NCBI RefSeq assembly: GCF_000019525.1
Contig: NC_010506.1
Coordinates: forward strand, 2,170,001 to 2,234,000
Source: Shewanella woodyi ATCC 51908
Lineage (GTDB): Bacteria > Pseudomonadota > Gammaproteobacteria > Enterobacterales > Shewanellaceae
Reading direction: 5' to 3'
DNA: 64,000 bases
The notes under the pieces: generated by a model
The model's input: only the letters and a program-made list of their open reading frames with translations
What the model was told of the DNA's origin: nothing
Database searches by the model: none
Shown: positions 39,611-47,350 of the stretch, piece after piece
Layout of the letters: every line of letters starts with the position of its first letter
Numbering within the stretch: position 1 is the first letter of the stretch
Made by a program: the position numbers and the translations under genes

Positions 39611-40042
39611 ATGAATTTAGTTAAAAAAACAGTTGTTGCTGCTGCTTTAGGTACTGTTGTTGTCGGTTCAGCTTTTGCTGCGGAAGCGCAAGCAAATCCA
39701 TTTGGTTATAGCCAAATGGAGTCAGGTTACCAGCTTGTTGACGGTGAAGGAAAATGTGGCGAAGGTAAATGTGGTGGCGACAAGAAAAAGGCCAAAGAGG
39801 GAAAATGTGGCGAAGGTAAGTGTGGCGGCGACATGAAGAAAGCCAAAGAGGGAAAATGTGGCGAAGGTAAGTGTGGCGGCGACATGAAGAAGGCCAAAGA
39901 GGGTAAATGTGGTGAAGGCAAGTGTGGCGGCGACATGAAGAAAGCCAAAGAGGGTAAATGTGGTGAAGGCAAGTGTGGCGGCGATAAAAAGAAAGGTAAA
40001 GAAGGTAAGTGTGGAGAAGGCAAATGTGGTGGCAGTAAGTAA
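39611..40042 (+). CDS. hvfA: HvfA/bufferin-type Cys-repeat RiPP precursor, exported
   Basis: 143 residues. A Sec signal peptide (about 1-23, ending SAFA) is followed by a short leader-like segment NPFGYSQMESGYQLVDG. Residues 46-143 are six tandem 17-residue repeats containing EGKCGEGKCGG and a lysine-rich spacer; the last is shortened. There are 12 cysteines, all in EGKCG or GKCGG contexts. In the HvfA/bufferin family such cysteines are oxidatively modified by an MNIO enzyme and bind copper in the periplasm. The two genes downstream are the expected maturation pair. AAGGAAA ribosome site. Confidence 0.88.
   Translation: MNLVKKTVVAAALGTVVVGSAFAAEAQANPFGYSQMESGYQLVDGEGKCGEGKCGGDKKKAKEGKCGEGKCGGDMKKAKEGKCGEGKCGGDMKKAKEGKCGEGKCGGDMKKAKEGKCGEGKCGGDKKKGKEGKCGEGKCGGSK
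39746..40039 (+). repeat. In-frame 51-bp tandem repeats within hvfA
   Basis: Six near-identical 51-bp units encode the Cys repeats; the sixth is truncated. Third-position differences among units show they are not all freshly copied. The number of units could change by slippage or recombination. Confidence 0.9.
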
Positions 40043-40104
40043 TTTGTCACTGAAACATTGCTCTGGAACGATACAATAGATCCGGTGAGAGCTATTGTTA
40101 ATTT

Positions 40105-40132
40105 AAGGCCAGTTTATCTGGCCTTAATTGTT
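40105..40132 (+). terminator. Partial terminator or mRNA hairpin between hvfA and hvfB
   Basis: AAGGCCAG, loop TTTAT, CTGGCCTT form a perfect eight-pair stem, followed by the weak tract AATTGTTT. It probably lets only part of transcription continue, giving more precursor than maturase. Confidence 0.65.
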
Positions 40133-40191
40133 TCTGAGTGTATGTCGGCATTACAATTTAGTTAGATATGATGAAACAGCAGGAGAGTGGG

Positions 40192-41028
40192 ATGGATGAG
40201 CGTGCAAAAGTAGGACTCGGTCTTAGACGAGAGATGCTCGATGAATTTTGTCAGAGCTCTCCTCAGGAGATCAATTTTTTTGAAGTCGCTCCAGAAAACT
40301 GGATGACCTTAGGTGGAAAGTATGGGCGGCAGTTTAAGCAGTTAACTGAGCAGCATGAATTTTTCTGTCATGGGTTATCCCTCTCGATTGGTGGACCTGC
40401 AGCGCTCGATGTTCAGTTTGTAAAAAATATTAAGTCCTTCATGGATGAGCATAAAATCTCTGTCTATTCTGAGCATTTAAGTTATTGCTCAGGTATCGGT
40501 CATATGTACGATTTAATGCCGATCCCCTTTACGGAGGAGGCGGTGCACTACGTCGCCAAACGAGTAAAACAAGTTGAAGATATTTTAGAACGCGCGCTTA
40601 TTCTCGAAAATGTCTCTTTTTATACAGCGCCTGGTGCCCAGATGTCGGAGCTTGAGTTCGTCACTGCGGTATTAGATGAAGCAGACTGTAAGATGCTTTT
40701 GGATGTGAATAATATCTATGTTAATTCCATCAATCACCAATATGACGCAAAAGTTTTTTTGCGAGCTATGCCAACAGAGCGGATAGAGTACCTCCATATA
40801 GCGGGCCATTATGAGGAAGATAAAGATCTGATTGTCGATACTCATGGCGCGGATGTGATCTCACCAGTTTGGGAGTTGTTGGCTGAGTGCTACCAGACTC
40901 ATGGTGTATTTCCCACTTTGTTAGAGCGAGACTTTAATATTCCAGAAACACCTGTTTTGTTGGAGGAGATCAATCAAATTGCTCAATATCAACAGCTAGA
41001 GATTGCGAATTTAGCTAGGAGAGCATAA
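40192..41028 (+). CDS. hvfB: MNIO-family (DUF692) RiPP maturase, HvfB type
   Basis: 278 residues from ATG 40192, preceded by AGGAG at a seven-base gap; two in-frame ATGs at 40168 and 40171 lack a ribosome site. It is a TIM-barrel multinuclear non-haem iron oxidative enzyme. Metal-ligand-type motifs include FCHGLSLSIGG, YSEHLSY, LLDVNNIYVN, EYLHIAGH, DTHGADV and LLERDFNIP. Relatives convert cysteines of partner peptides into thiooxazole or oxazolone-thioamide groups. It lies 149 bases after hvfA and overlaps hvfC by one base (TAATG). Confidence 0.92.
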   Translation: MDERAKVGLGLRREMLDEFCQSSPQEINFFEVAPENWMTLGGKYGRQFKQLTEQHEFFCHGLSLSIGGPAALDVQFVKNIKSFMDEHKISVYSEHLSYCSGIGHMYDLMPIPFTEEAVHYVAKRVKQVEDILERALILENVSFYTAPGAQMSELEFVTAVLDEADCKMLLDVNNIYVNSINHQYDAKVFLRAMPTERIEYLHIAGHYEEDKDLIVDTHGADVISPVWELLAECYQTHGVFPTLLERDFNIPETPVLLEEINQIAQYQQLEIANLARRA

Positions 41029-41774
41029 TGCACTTTTTAGAGATCCAACAGTCATTTATTGACCATATAAAAGAGCCTTCCTCAACACTACCCAGTGGAA
41101 CTGATGCGCGAAGAATGAAAGTGTATAGGGAGCTGTTTTTTAATAATGTAGATGGGTTTATCTCAAGTGCCTTTCCTGTGTTAAAGACCTTGTATAGCGA
41201 TGAGGATTGGCTAGCATTAGTACAGACTTTCTTTGTGACTCATCACTGTCAAACCCCCATATTTATTGAGATAGCTCAGGAGTTTTTAGCTTTTGTACAA
41301 AGTGAATACGAATTTCAGCCGAACGATCCTGTCTTCATGCTCGAACTGGCACATTACGAATATATGGAGTTAGTTGTTGCTGTCGCTAAAGAGAACCCAC
41401 AACATAAGCCAATTAAGGGGGGGATTGCTGAGTTTCCTATATGTTTGGCCGATACAGCAAAAGTGCTGCAATACTCATTTGATGTTCAACATATTAGCGA
41501 AGAGTACTGCCCTGAAGAGCCTAGCTCGTCACCACAGTTTTTCTGCCTCTATCGAGACGGTGATGATGAGGTGATATTTTTGCAGTTAACGCCATTATCT
41601 GCACAGGTTTTAGGTTTTTTGTCTCAATATGAAGCTGTGACTCTTGATGATGTAAACAGTTGGCTAGCAGGTATCTATACTGATATGGATAAAACGATGC
41701 TAACCCAAGGTGCGAAGCAGCTGTTAGAAGACCTTGCATCGAAAGGAGTTATTCAACAATTTGTCCCTAATTAA
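41028..41774 (+). CDS. hvfC: DUF2063 partner protein, HvfC type
   Basis: 248 residues. The N-terminal DUF2063 region shows LEIQQSFIDHIK and RRMKVYRELFFNNVDGFISS, with AFPVLKTLYSD after it. The C-terminal half has LELAHYEYMELVV and a winged-helix-like end. In this family the partner acts as a peptide-recognition subunit that presents the precursor to the MNIO enzyme. The start overlaps the hvfB stop, so the pair is translated together. Confidence 0.9.
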   Translation: MHFLEIQQSFIDHIKEPSSTLPSGTDARRMKVYRELFFNNVDGFISSAFPVLKTLYSDEDWLALVQTFFVTHHCQTPIFIEIAQEFLAFVQSEYEFQPNDPVFMLELAHYEYMELVVAVAKENPQHKPIKGGIAEFPICLADTAKVLQYSFDVQHISEEYCPEEPSSSPQFFCLYRDGDDEVIFLQLTPLSAQVLGFLSQYEAVTLDDVNSWLAGIYTDMDKTMLTQGAKQLLEDLASKGVIQQFVPN

Positions 41775-41861
41775 GTAGGAGATGATTAAGGATTGAATTC
41801 AAACAAAGGTATTAAACTCGCTTCCTAAATTGTGAGCTTCACACTATAATGACTACATAAA

Positions 41862-41875
41862 TTGATCTAGATCAA
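41862..41875 (+). promoter_or_regulatory. FNR/EtrA-type palindrome
   Basis: TTGATCTAGATCAA is a perfect 14-bp palindrome matching the FNR consensus TTGAT-N4-ATCAA. It lies 31-44 bases before the next start codon and downstream of a TATAAT at 41845-41850. That placement suits repression better than activation. Confidence 0.65.
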
Positions 41876-41905
41876 TAAAACGTCGTAAATTATTGTGAGG
41901 AAGTC

Positions 41906-42025
41906 ATGAGTCAGCCGTTTAAAGATGCATTTAACATTTTCTATTTTATTGGTTTTATTCTTGTGTTGTTAATACCAACCTTACCAGCGACATTGTCATG
42001 GTTAAAATTTAGTGGCTTGCTCTAA
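41906..42025 (+). CDS. 39-residue single-pass membrane peptide
   Basis: A small gene with a strong GAGGAAG ribosome site five bases or less from the ATG. The product starts MSQPFKDAFNIFYFIGFILV, continues as one hydrophobic helix with a proline pair region (IPTLPATLSWL), and ends KFSGLL. It has an FNR-type palindrome upstream and its own terminator 26 bases downstream, so it is an independent unit. It recalls small proteins encoded near nitrogen-oxide or respiratory genes, such as NnrT, but I cannot assign it. No homology search was possible. Confidence 0.7.
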   Translation: MSQPFKDAFNIFYFIGFILVLLIPTLPATLSWLKFSGLL

Positions 42026-42050
42026 TTATTGATTGAAATTCATATAAACT

Positions 42051-42077
42051 AACCACTCTTTTGAGTGGTTTTTTTGT
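42051..42077 (+). terminator. Rho-independent terminator after the small membrane peptide gene
   Basis: AACCACTC, loop TTTT, GAGTGGTT, followed by TTTTT. Confidence 0.85.
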
Positions 42078-42203
42078 ACATGGAAGTGCTTATTCCTGAT
42101 AGTAAGGATAGCGATGAAGGGGATTTGTTTTTATACTCAGAGGCTTTTGTGAACAGGCTATTTTATCTGGAAATAGCTGCTGCATATCTTGTTGAGGATT
42201 GAG

Positions 42204-42572
42204 ATGGTTTTAAAGCGTGGCTTTTATCTTATTTGTGGCTTGTGTAGCTTATTTTTAGGTTTATTGGGGATCCCGCTGCCCATATTGCCAACCGTACCAT
42301 TTATCCTGTTAGCGGCATTCTGTTTTGCACGTTCGAGCGAGCGTTTACATCTATGGTTAATGAATCACCCTTGGTTTTCAGAGGCGCTAAATGACTGGGA
42401 TGAAAAACGGGCTATACGAAAAGGCTTAAAGAGAAAGGCATACATTGTCAGTGGCTTAAGTTTTGCTGTTAGCATTACTATTGTCCCTATAATTTGGGTG
42501 AAGGTGATTCTTTTATGTTTTGCGATTGGATTGGGGTTGTACCTTAGGCAGATCCCTGAATTAGAGGATTAA
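42204..42572 (+). CDS. ybaN: DUF454 (YbaN) family inner-membrane protein
   Basis: 122 residues from ATG 42204, which follows GAGG; a TTG-initiated longer form begins at 42189. The family start is clear: GFYLICGLCSLFLGLLGIPLPILPTVPF, here written in part only, followed by AAFCFARSSERLHLWLMNHP. There are two hydrophobic regions at each end and a basic central loop. Function is unknown. In E. coli ybaN also lies next to apt and dnaX, so the position supports orthology. Confidence 0.88.
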   Translation: MVLKRGFYLICGLCSLFLGLLGIPLPILPTVPFILLAAFCFARSSERLHLWLMNHPWFSEALNDWDEKRAIRKGLKRKAYIVSGLSFAVSITIVPIIWVKVILLCFAIGLGLYLRQIPELED

Positions 42573-42748
42573 CGAGTGTATAAATCATTGTAAAAGGGAG
42601 CATGCTTATGAGTTTATGAGATCCCCTCGTCAAAATACTCCTAATTAGCACTCCAGCTTGTTGCAACTGAATCTAAAGCGGCTTAAGCTTTAGCCGGATT
42701 TTAAAACATCGGCAGCTAAACTTGTCGACAAAACCAAAAGATGATGGC

Positions 42749-43294
42749 ATGAATAACGATAGCTTAGCGATAATAAAACAGAGTATTAAAACTATCCCGG
42801 ATTATCCAAAACCCGGGATCCTATTTAGAGACGTGACCAGTCTACTTGAAGACCATACCGCTTATAAAGCAACCATGGATATTTTAGTTCAACACTATAA
42901 AGACCATGGTTTTACTAAGATAGTCGGTACTGAAGCACGTGGTTTTCTATTCGGCGCTCCGTTAGCGTTAGAGCTTGGTGTTGGCTTCGTCCCAGTGCGT
43001 AAACCAGGCAAATTGCCACGTGAAACGATCTCTGAAAGTTATGAGCTTGAGTATGGTCATGATGTATTAGAGCTTCATACTGATGCTATTAATGAAAATG
43101 ACAAAGTATTAGTTGTTGATGATCTGCTAGCGACAGGCGGTACGATTGAAGCAACGGTTAAGCTTATTCGCAAATTAGGTGGTGAAGTGAAACATGCGGC
43201 TTTTGTGATCTCTTTACCTGACTTAGGTGGCGCTAAACGTCTTGAAGAGATGGATCTTGAACTGGTTACACTTTGCGAGTTTGAAGGCGAATAA
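42749..43294 (+). CDS. apt: Adenine phosphoribosyltransferase
   Basis: 181 residues from ATG 42749; a TTG at 42722 is in frame, but the family starts near [20 protein letters not shown]. The PRPP-binding motif [14 protein letters not shown] and the early [16 protein letters not shown] are diagnostic. It salvages adenine to AMP. It lies upstream of dnaX as in E. coli, with a structured 109-bp gap between them. Confidence 0.95.
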   Translation: MNNDSLAIIKQSIKTIPDYPKPGILFRDVTSLLEDHTAYKATMDILVQHYKDHGFTKIVGTEARGFLFGAPLALELGVGFVPVRKPGKLPRETISESYELEYGHDVLELHTDAINENDKVLVVDDLLATGGTIEATVKLIRKLGGEVKHAAFVISLPDLGGAKRLEEMDLELVTLCEFEGE

Positions 43295-43310
43295 AGCAGC
43301 GTAAAAATGT

Positions 43311-43370
43311 TCCTCGGTAGCGAGTTTTAGCATGGCATGCTATTGTGCGAGAATCCGAGGAGCATGCTCC
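43311..43370 (+). other. Structured leader between apt and dnaX
   Basis: TCCTCGG (43311-43317) pairs with CCGAGGA (43355-43361). Inside lies the near-palindrome TAGCATGGCATGCTA, and GGAGCATGCTCC (43359-43370) is a competing palindrome. The outer and last stems cannot both form, so alternative RNA folds are possible. No T-run follows. Confidence 0.45.
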
Positions 43371-43403
43371 CGAAATTGATAAAGAAACGCTTTGGGGAGT
43401 TCC

Positions 43404-46139
43404 ATGTCTTATCAGGTGTTGGCCAGAAAATGGCGCCCTGCCACTTTTGAGCAAATGGTTGGCCAGTCTCATGTTTTGCATGCGTTAACCAACGCACTAA
43501 CTCAGCAGAGATTACATCATGCATATCTGTTTTCTGGTACACGAGGGGTGGGGAAAACAAGTTTAGCCCGACTCTTCGCAAAAGGATTAAATTGTGAACA
43601 AGGTGTCACGGCAACCCCGTGTGGACAATGTTCCAGTTGTGTTGAGATCTCTGAAGGTCGCTTCGTGGATCTTATTGAGGTGGATGCGGCTTCAAGAACA
43701 AAAGTCGATGACACGCGTGAGTTACTTGATAATGTCCAGTACCGTCCCAGTCGAGGCCGGTTTAAAGTCTATTTGATCGATGAAGTGCATATGCTGTCCC
43801 GCAGTAGCTTTAATGCGCTCCTTAAAACATTGGAAGAGCCACCTGAGCATGTAAAGTTTTTGCTAGCAACAACGGATCCCCAGCGTCTTCCTGTGACAGT
43901 TCTTTCGCGTTGTTTACAGTTTAATTTAAAAAGTTTGACCCAAGATGAGATCATTCAACAGTTATCCCATGTGTTGACTCAAGAGTCGCTTGTCTTTGAA
44001 AATCAAGCATTAACATTATTAGCCAAAGCGGCTAATGGCAGCATGCGAGATGCATTGAGCTTGACTGACCAAGCGATCGCTTTTGGTGGCGGGGAAGTTA
44101 GACTTAAGCAAGTGCAGACTATGCTAGGTAGCATTGATGAAAGGCATGTTATCACGCTTTTTAACGCCATAACTCAGGGAGATATTGAGCACCTTATGCA
44201 GGTGATCTCCCAAGTGCTCTCATTTGGTGCTGATCCTGAAGAGGTGCTGCGTAGCTTACTTGAACTGTTACATCAGATAACCTTAAGTCAATTTGCCCCC
44301 GCTGCGGCTCAGCTATCCATCTATAGTGAGCAGATTAGCGCATTTGCAATACAGTTAAGCCCAGAACAGGTGCAACTCTATTACCAGTTACTGTTAACAG
44401 GCCGGAAAGATCTTCCCCATGCACCTGATCCTAAATCGGGTCTGGAGATGGCACTACTCAGAGCGGTGTCATTTGTGCCAGAGGTACCTGTTAAGCGTTG
44501 GATTGTCGATAAGCCTGCCACTATTTCAGTGCCTGATGTTAATGATGCTAAGCCAAGCGCTCATGCTGTTGAGGCTACTCAAATTTCCACGCCTTTAACT
44601 ACAAATGCAGCGATACCACCTGCAGAGTCTCTTGATGGAATAGGTGATATTGAGTCTCCTGAGCTCAAGCTACAAAAGGAGAGCGAGCCTGCAACTGAGT
44701 TTGGTAGTACATCTGATAGTGCAGATCATAGTGCTAAGGAAAACGTACCCGTTTTAGCTTCCGCCTCCGATGAACCTGAAGAGTCAGATGATCAAGATGC
44801 TGATCTTGAGAGCTTAAACAGTGAACAAACCTTGATATTAAGTCAGGCAGCAAGTCAGGGAATGGAGCAAGAGAGTACAGACTCCACTGAGTTACAAGCA
44901 TCTGTTGATGTAAAAGAAGCTGAAGTTGTCCCCGAGTCAACTCAATCGCAGTCTGAGGTTATCCCTGAGCGAACAGAGAGTGCTGTTGAAATAAGCAGTG
45001 AGTCATCTGACTCAGATCCTAATGTGGTTCCCGATGAGTACTATGCTCAAGCGGCTCAGTTCGATGCTCAAAATGAGTATCAAGAGCAGTTTCATGAGGA
45101 TTATTCAGACCCCTATTCAGAAGACACTGCCGAGCAAGGTGCATACTCAACGCCAGAGCCAAGTGCTGAGAGTCATGAATCCCGTTCAGCTGAGATTTCA
45201 GCTGCTGATGGTCCAGAGGAAGATGATATTCTGGATGCTGTTTTAGCGGCGAGAGATAGTTTGTTGACTCAACTTAGTGCTGATAAGCCTAAGGAGAGTG
45301 ATGGAAAAAAGTCTGATCCCCAGCGAAAAGAGTTTGTTCCGCCTAAGCGACAAGCACCGGTAGCAGAGCCTCAAGAGCCAATTCAAAGCGAAGATAATCA
45401 AACTGCTCATCAAGCAGAGCACCAAGCTGATAAAAGTGATGGTGATGAAACTGGTGAGAATGAAGTTGATGTTAACGTCGCTGATAACGAGGATAGGCCA
45501 CCTTGGGAGGAGCCATTAACTCCTTCTGTTGAAGAGACGTTAAGCGATGCAACGCCTAACGTAGAAGACCTAGAGAGTGAATCAACTCAAGCTTCTGAGC
45601 TTGAGGAATCTGTTTCTGAGCCAGAAGATAAGATGCTGGCAGCTGAGATTAGCTTAGCTGATGATGGCAGTGTGAGCGGCAATGAGGTCGATCTTAAATG
45701 GTATCGTTTGATGTCGGCACTGGATGTGGGGGGACGAGTACGCCAACTGGCGGTTAACTCTGTTTGCCACCATTTCATTGAACCTCTTGCGCTCTTATTA
45801 AAACCTAATCAGAAGCATCTTGCTGCTGATATTGCGATAACCCAATTAGAGGAAGCGCTGGGAAGAGCCTTAGATAAAGAGGTTAATATTGCGGTTTCTG
45901 TGGGAAGTGACACCACCCGTGAAACGCCCTTAGAGATACGTCAGCGTTTCCATAGAGAGTTACTGTCTCAGGCGCACCAAGGATTAATGAGTGATACTCA
46001 TATTCAATGGTTGATGGCTGAGATGGATGCTGAGTTTGAAACGGATAGCTTAAGCTACAGTCCAGAATTGCTCAGTTTGAAAGGAAATACCATCGAGCTT
46101 ATCGATAAGTCGAACTTTAAGTCGCTACCTGAGTCATAA
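43404..46139 (+). CDS. dnaX: DNA polymerase III subunits tau and gamma
   Basis: 911 residues from ATG 43404 (MSYQVLARKWRPATF), after TTGGGGAG; the frame starts earlier at 43392. The clamp-loader AAA+ region (about 1-370) has the Walker A GTRGVGKTS, the zinc module with CGQCSSC, LIDEVHMLS, and the SRC motif in LSRCLQF. A very long Glu/Asp/Ser-rich linker (about 385-770) replaces the shorter one of E. coli tau (643 residues). The C-terminal domain that binds polymerase and helicase (about 775-911) is intact. A slippery site at 45305 should produce a 637-residue gamma form. Confidence 0.95.
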   Translation: MSYQVLARKWRPATFEQMVGQSHVLHALTNALTQQRLHHAYLFSGTRGVGKTSLARLFAKGLNCEQGVTATPCGQCSSCVEISEGRFVDLIEVDAASRTKVDDTRELLDNVQYRPSRGRFKVYLIDEVHMLSRSSFNALLKTLEEPPEHVKFLLATTDPQRLPVTVLSRCLQFNLKSLTQDEIIQQLSHVLTQESLVFENQALTLLAKAANGSMRDALSLTDQAIAFGGGEVRLKQVQTMLGSIDERHVITLFNAITQGDIEHLMQVISQVLSFGADPEEVLRSLLELLHQITLSQFAPAAAQLSIYSEQISAFAIQLSPEQVQLYYQLLLTGRKDLPHAPDPKSGLEMALLRAVSFVPEVPVKRWIVDKPATISVPDVNDAKPSAHAVEATQISTPLTTNAAIPPAESLDGIGDIESPELKLQKESEPATEFGSTSDSADHSAKENVPVLASASDEPEESDDQDADLESLNSEQTLILSQAASQGMEQESTDSTELQASVDVKEAEVVPESTQSQSEVIPERTESAVEISSESSDSDPNVVPDEYYAQAAQFDAQNEYQEQFHEDYSDPYSEDTAEQGAYSTPEPSAESHESRSAEISAADGPEEDDILDAVLAARDSLLTQLSADKPKESDGKKSDPQRKEFVPPKRQAPVAEPQEPIQSEDNQTAHQAEHQADKSDGDETGENEVDVNVADNEDRPPWEEPLTPSVEETLSDATPNVEDLESESTQASELEESVSEPEDKMLAAEISLADDGSVSGNEVDLKWYRLMSALDVGGRVRQLAVNSVCHHFIEPLALLLKPNQKHLAADIAITQLEEALGRALDKEVNIAVSVGSDTTRETPLEIRQRFHRELLSQAHQGLMSDTHIQWLMAEMDAEFETDSLSYSPELLSLKGNTIELIDKSNFKSLPES
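45291..45316 (+). promoter_or_regulatory. dnaX: Programmed -1 frameshift site in dnaX
   Basis: The heptamer A-AAA-AAG lies at 45305-45311 in the correct phase. AAGGAG lies eight bases upstream, as an internal Shine-Dalgarno stimulator. In the -1 frame the ribosome meets GTC then TGA at 45314. This is the same layout as the E. coli dnaX site that makes gamma. I found no convincing downstream stem-loop. Confidence 0.8.
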
Positions 46140-46223
46140 CTTTGTACGGCTTTGATTGATTATCACTATTTTTTAAGTAAGATGAGCCAACTTTATTAGA
46201 CCCTTAATTGAAGAGATATAGCT

Positions 46224-46553
46224 ATGTTTGGAAAAGGCGGTATGGGTAACCTGATGAAACAGGCCCAACAGATGCAAGACAAAATGGCCAAAGTGCAGGA
46301 AGAGATCGCACGTATGGAAGTGACCGGTGAAGCGGGTGCTGGTCTTGTTAAAGTCACCATGACGGGTTCTCACAGCGTACGTAAAGTGGATATCGATCCA
46401 AGCCTGTTGGAAGATGACAAAGAGATGCTAGAAGATCTTATCGCTGCAGCTTGCAACGATGCTGCGCGTCGTGTGGAAGAGAACCAAAAAGATAAAATGG
46501 CTGAAGTGACTGGTGGAATGCAACTGCCACCTGGCATGAAGATGCCATTTTAA
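46224..46553 (+). CDS. ybaB: YbaB/EbfC nucleoid-associated protein
   Basis: 109 residues with [20 protein letters not shown] at the start and the [20 protein letters not shown] segment. It forms a DNA-binding tweezer-like dimer. It lies between dnaX and recR in the conserved order and is probably co-transcribed with recR, which starts 12 bases later. Confidence 0.95.
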   Translation: MFGKGGMGNLMKQAQQMQDKMAKVQEEIARMEVTGEAGAGLVKVTMTGSHSVRKVDIDPSLLEDDKEMLEDLIAAACNDAARRVEENQKDKMAEVTGGMQLPPGMKMPF

Positions 46554-46565
46554 CTAGGACACAAA

Positions 46566-47165
46566 ATGAAATTTAGTCCTTTGGTTGATGAACTCATTCA
46601 ATCTCTCAAGTGTTTGCCCGGTGTTGGGCCGAAATCTGCACAACGCATGGCCTTTCAGTTGTTAGAGCGCGACCGTAAGGCTGGGCAGTCTTTGGCTTCT
46701 GCGTTGTCGAGCGCGATGAGTGATGTGGGACACTGTCAGGCTTGCCGTACTTTTACTGAAGAGACACTTTGCCCGATTTGTGCCAGCCATAAACGGGGAA
46801 ACTCTGAAGTTATCTGCGTCGTTGAAACGCCCGCTGATGTACTTGCTATAGAGGCTGGGGGACACTTTTCAGGTCGATACTTTGTGCTATTAGGTCATCT
46901 CTCACCACTCGATGGTGTGGGGCCTGAAGAGCTTGGTTTATCCCTACTTGAAGCGCATTTGGCTTCCGGTGAGGTCTCTGAGCTCATTCTTGCGACCAAC
47001 CCGACGGTAGAGGGGGATGCAACTGCACACTTTATTGCCGATATGGCCAAAGGTCATCAGGTTTCTGTCAGTCGTATCGCCCACGGTGTTCCTGTTGGCG
47101 GCGAACTTGAGTATGTGGATAGCACCACATTAGCACTCTCGTTTAATGGACGTTTGCCACTGTAA
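46566..47165 (+). CDS. recR: Recombination mediator RecR
   Basis: 199 residues. An N-terminal helix-hairpin-helix ([18 protein letters not shown]) is followed by a C4 zinc finger ([16 protein letters not shown]), then a Toprim domain starting [14 protein letters not shown]. With RecO it loads RecA at gaps. A terminator follows. Confidence 0.96.
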   Translation: MKFSPLVDELIQSLKCLPGVGPKSAQRMAFQLLERDRKAGQSLASALSSAMSDVGHCQACRTFTEETLCPICASHKRGNSEVICVVETPADVLAIEAGGHFSGRYFVLLGHLSPLDGVGPEELGLSLLEAHLASGEVSELILATNPTVEGDATAHFIADMAKGHQVSVSRIAHGVPVGGELEYVDSTTLALSFNGRLPL

Positions 47166-47206
47166 CTATTTTTTGGCTCCGTTATGGGACTGCTTTAATC
47201 ATAAAT

Positions 47207-47243
47207 AACCCAGTATCTAGCGACTAGATCCTGGGTTTTTTTT
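47207..47243 (+). terminator. Rho-independent terminator after recR
   Basis: AACCCAG with an inner ATCTAG, loop CGA, CTAGAT and CTGGGTT, followed by a long T-run. Confidence 0.9.
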
Positions 47244-47273
47244 AATCATTTGAAATATTCAGAAACTTTTTCC

Positions 47274-47301
47274 CTTGAAAAGGTAAATTCCAGCCCCATC
47301 T
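47274..47301 (+). promoter_or_regulatory. Sigma-32 heat-shock promoter of htpG
   Basis: CTTGAAA, a 13-base spacer, then CCCCATCT match the sigma-32 consensus at both boxes. It lies 50 bases before the htpG ATG. Confidence 0.88.
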
Positions 47302-47350
47302 CTATCTGCATAAAGAATTCGTTTTAGTGAAACAGATAAAGGAACAATCC

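Noticed and set aside
39746..40039. Regular 51-bp repeats considered as a CRISPR array
   Set aside because: The repeats are continuous, in frame and translate to Cys motifs; there are no unique spacers and no cas genes.
39727..40050. 107-codon minus-strand ORF over hvfA
   Set aside because: It is the antisense mirror of the coding repeats (Pro/Ser/His-rich) with no ribosome site.
41832..41844. TGTGA-GCT-TCACA palindrome considered as a CRP site
   Set aside because: The half-sites are only three bases apart; CRP needs six.
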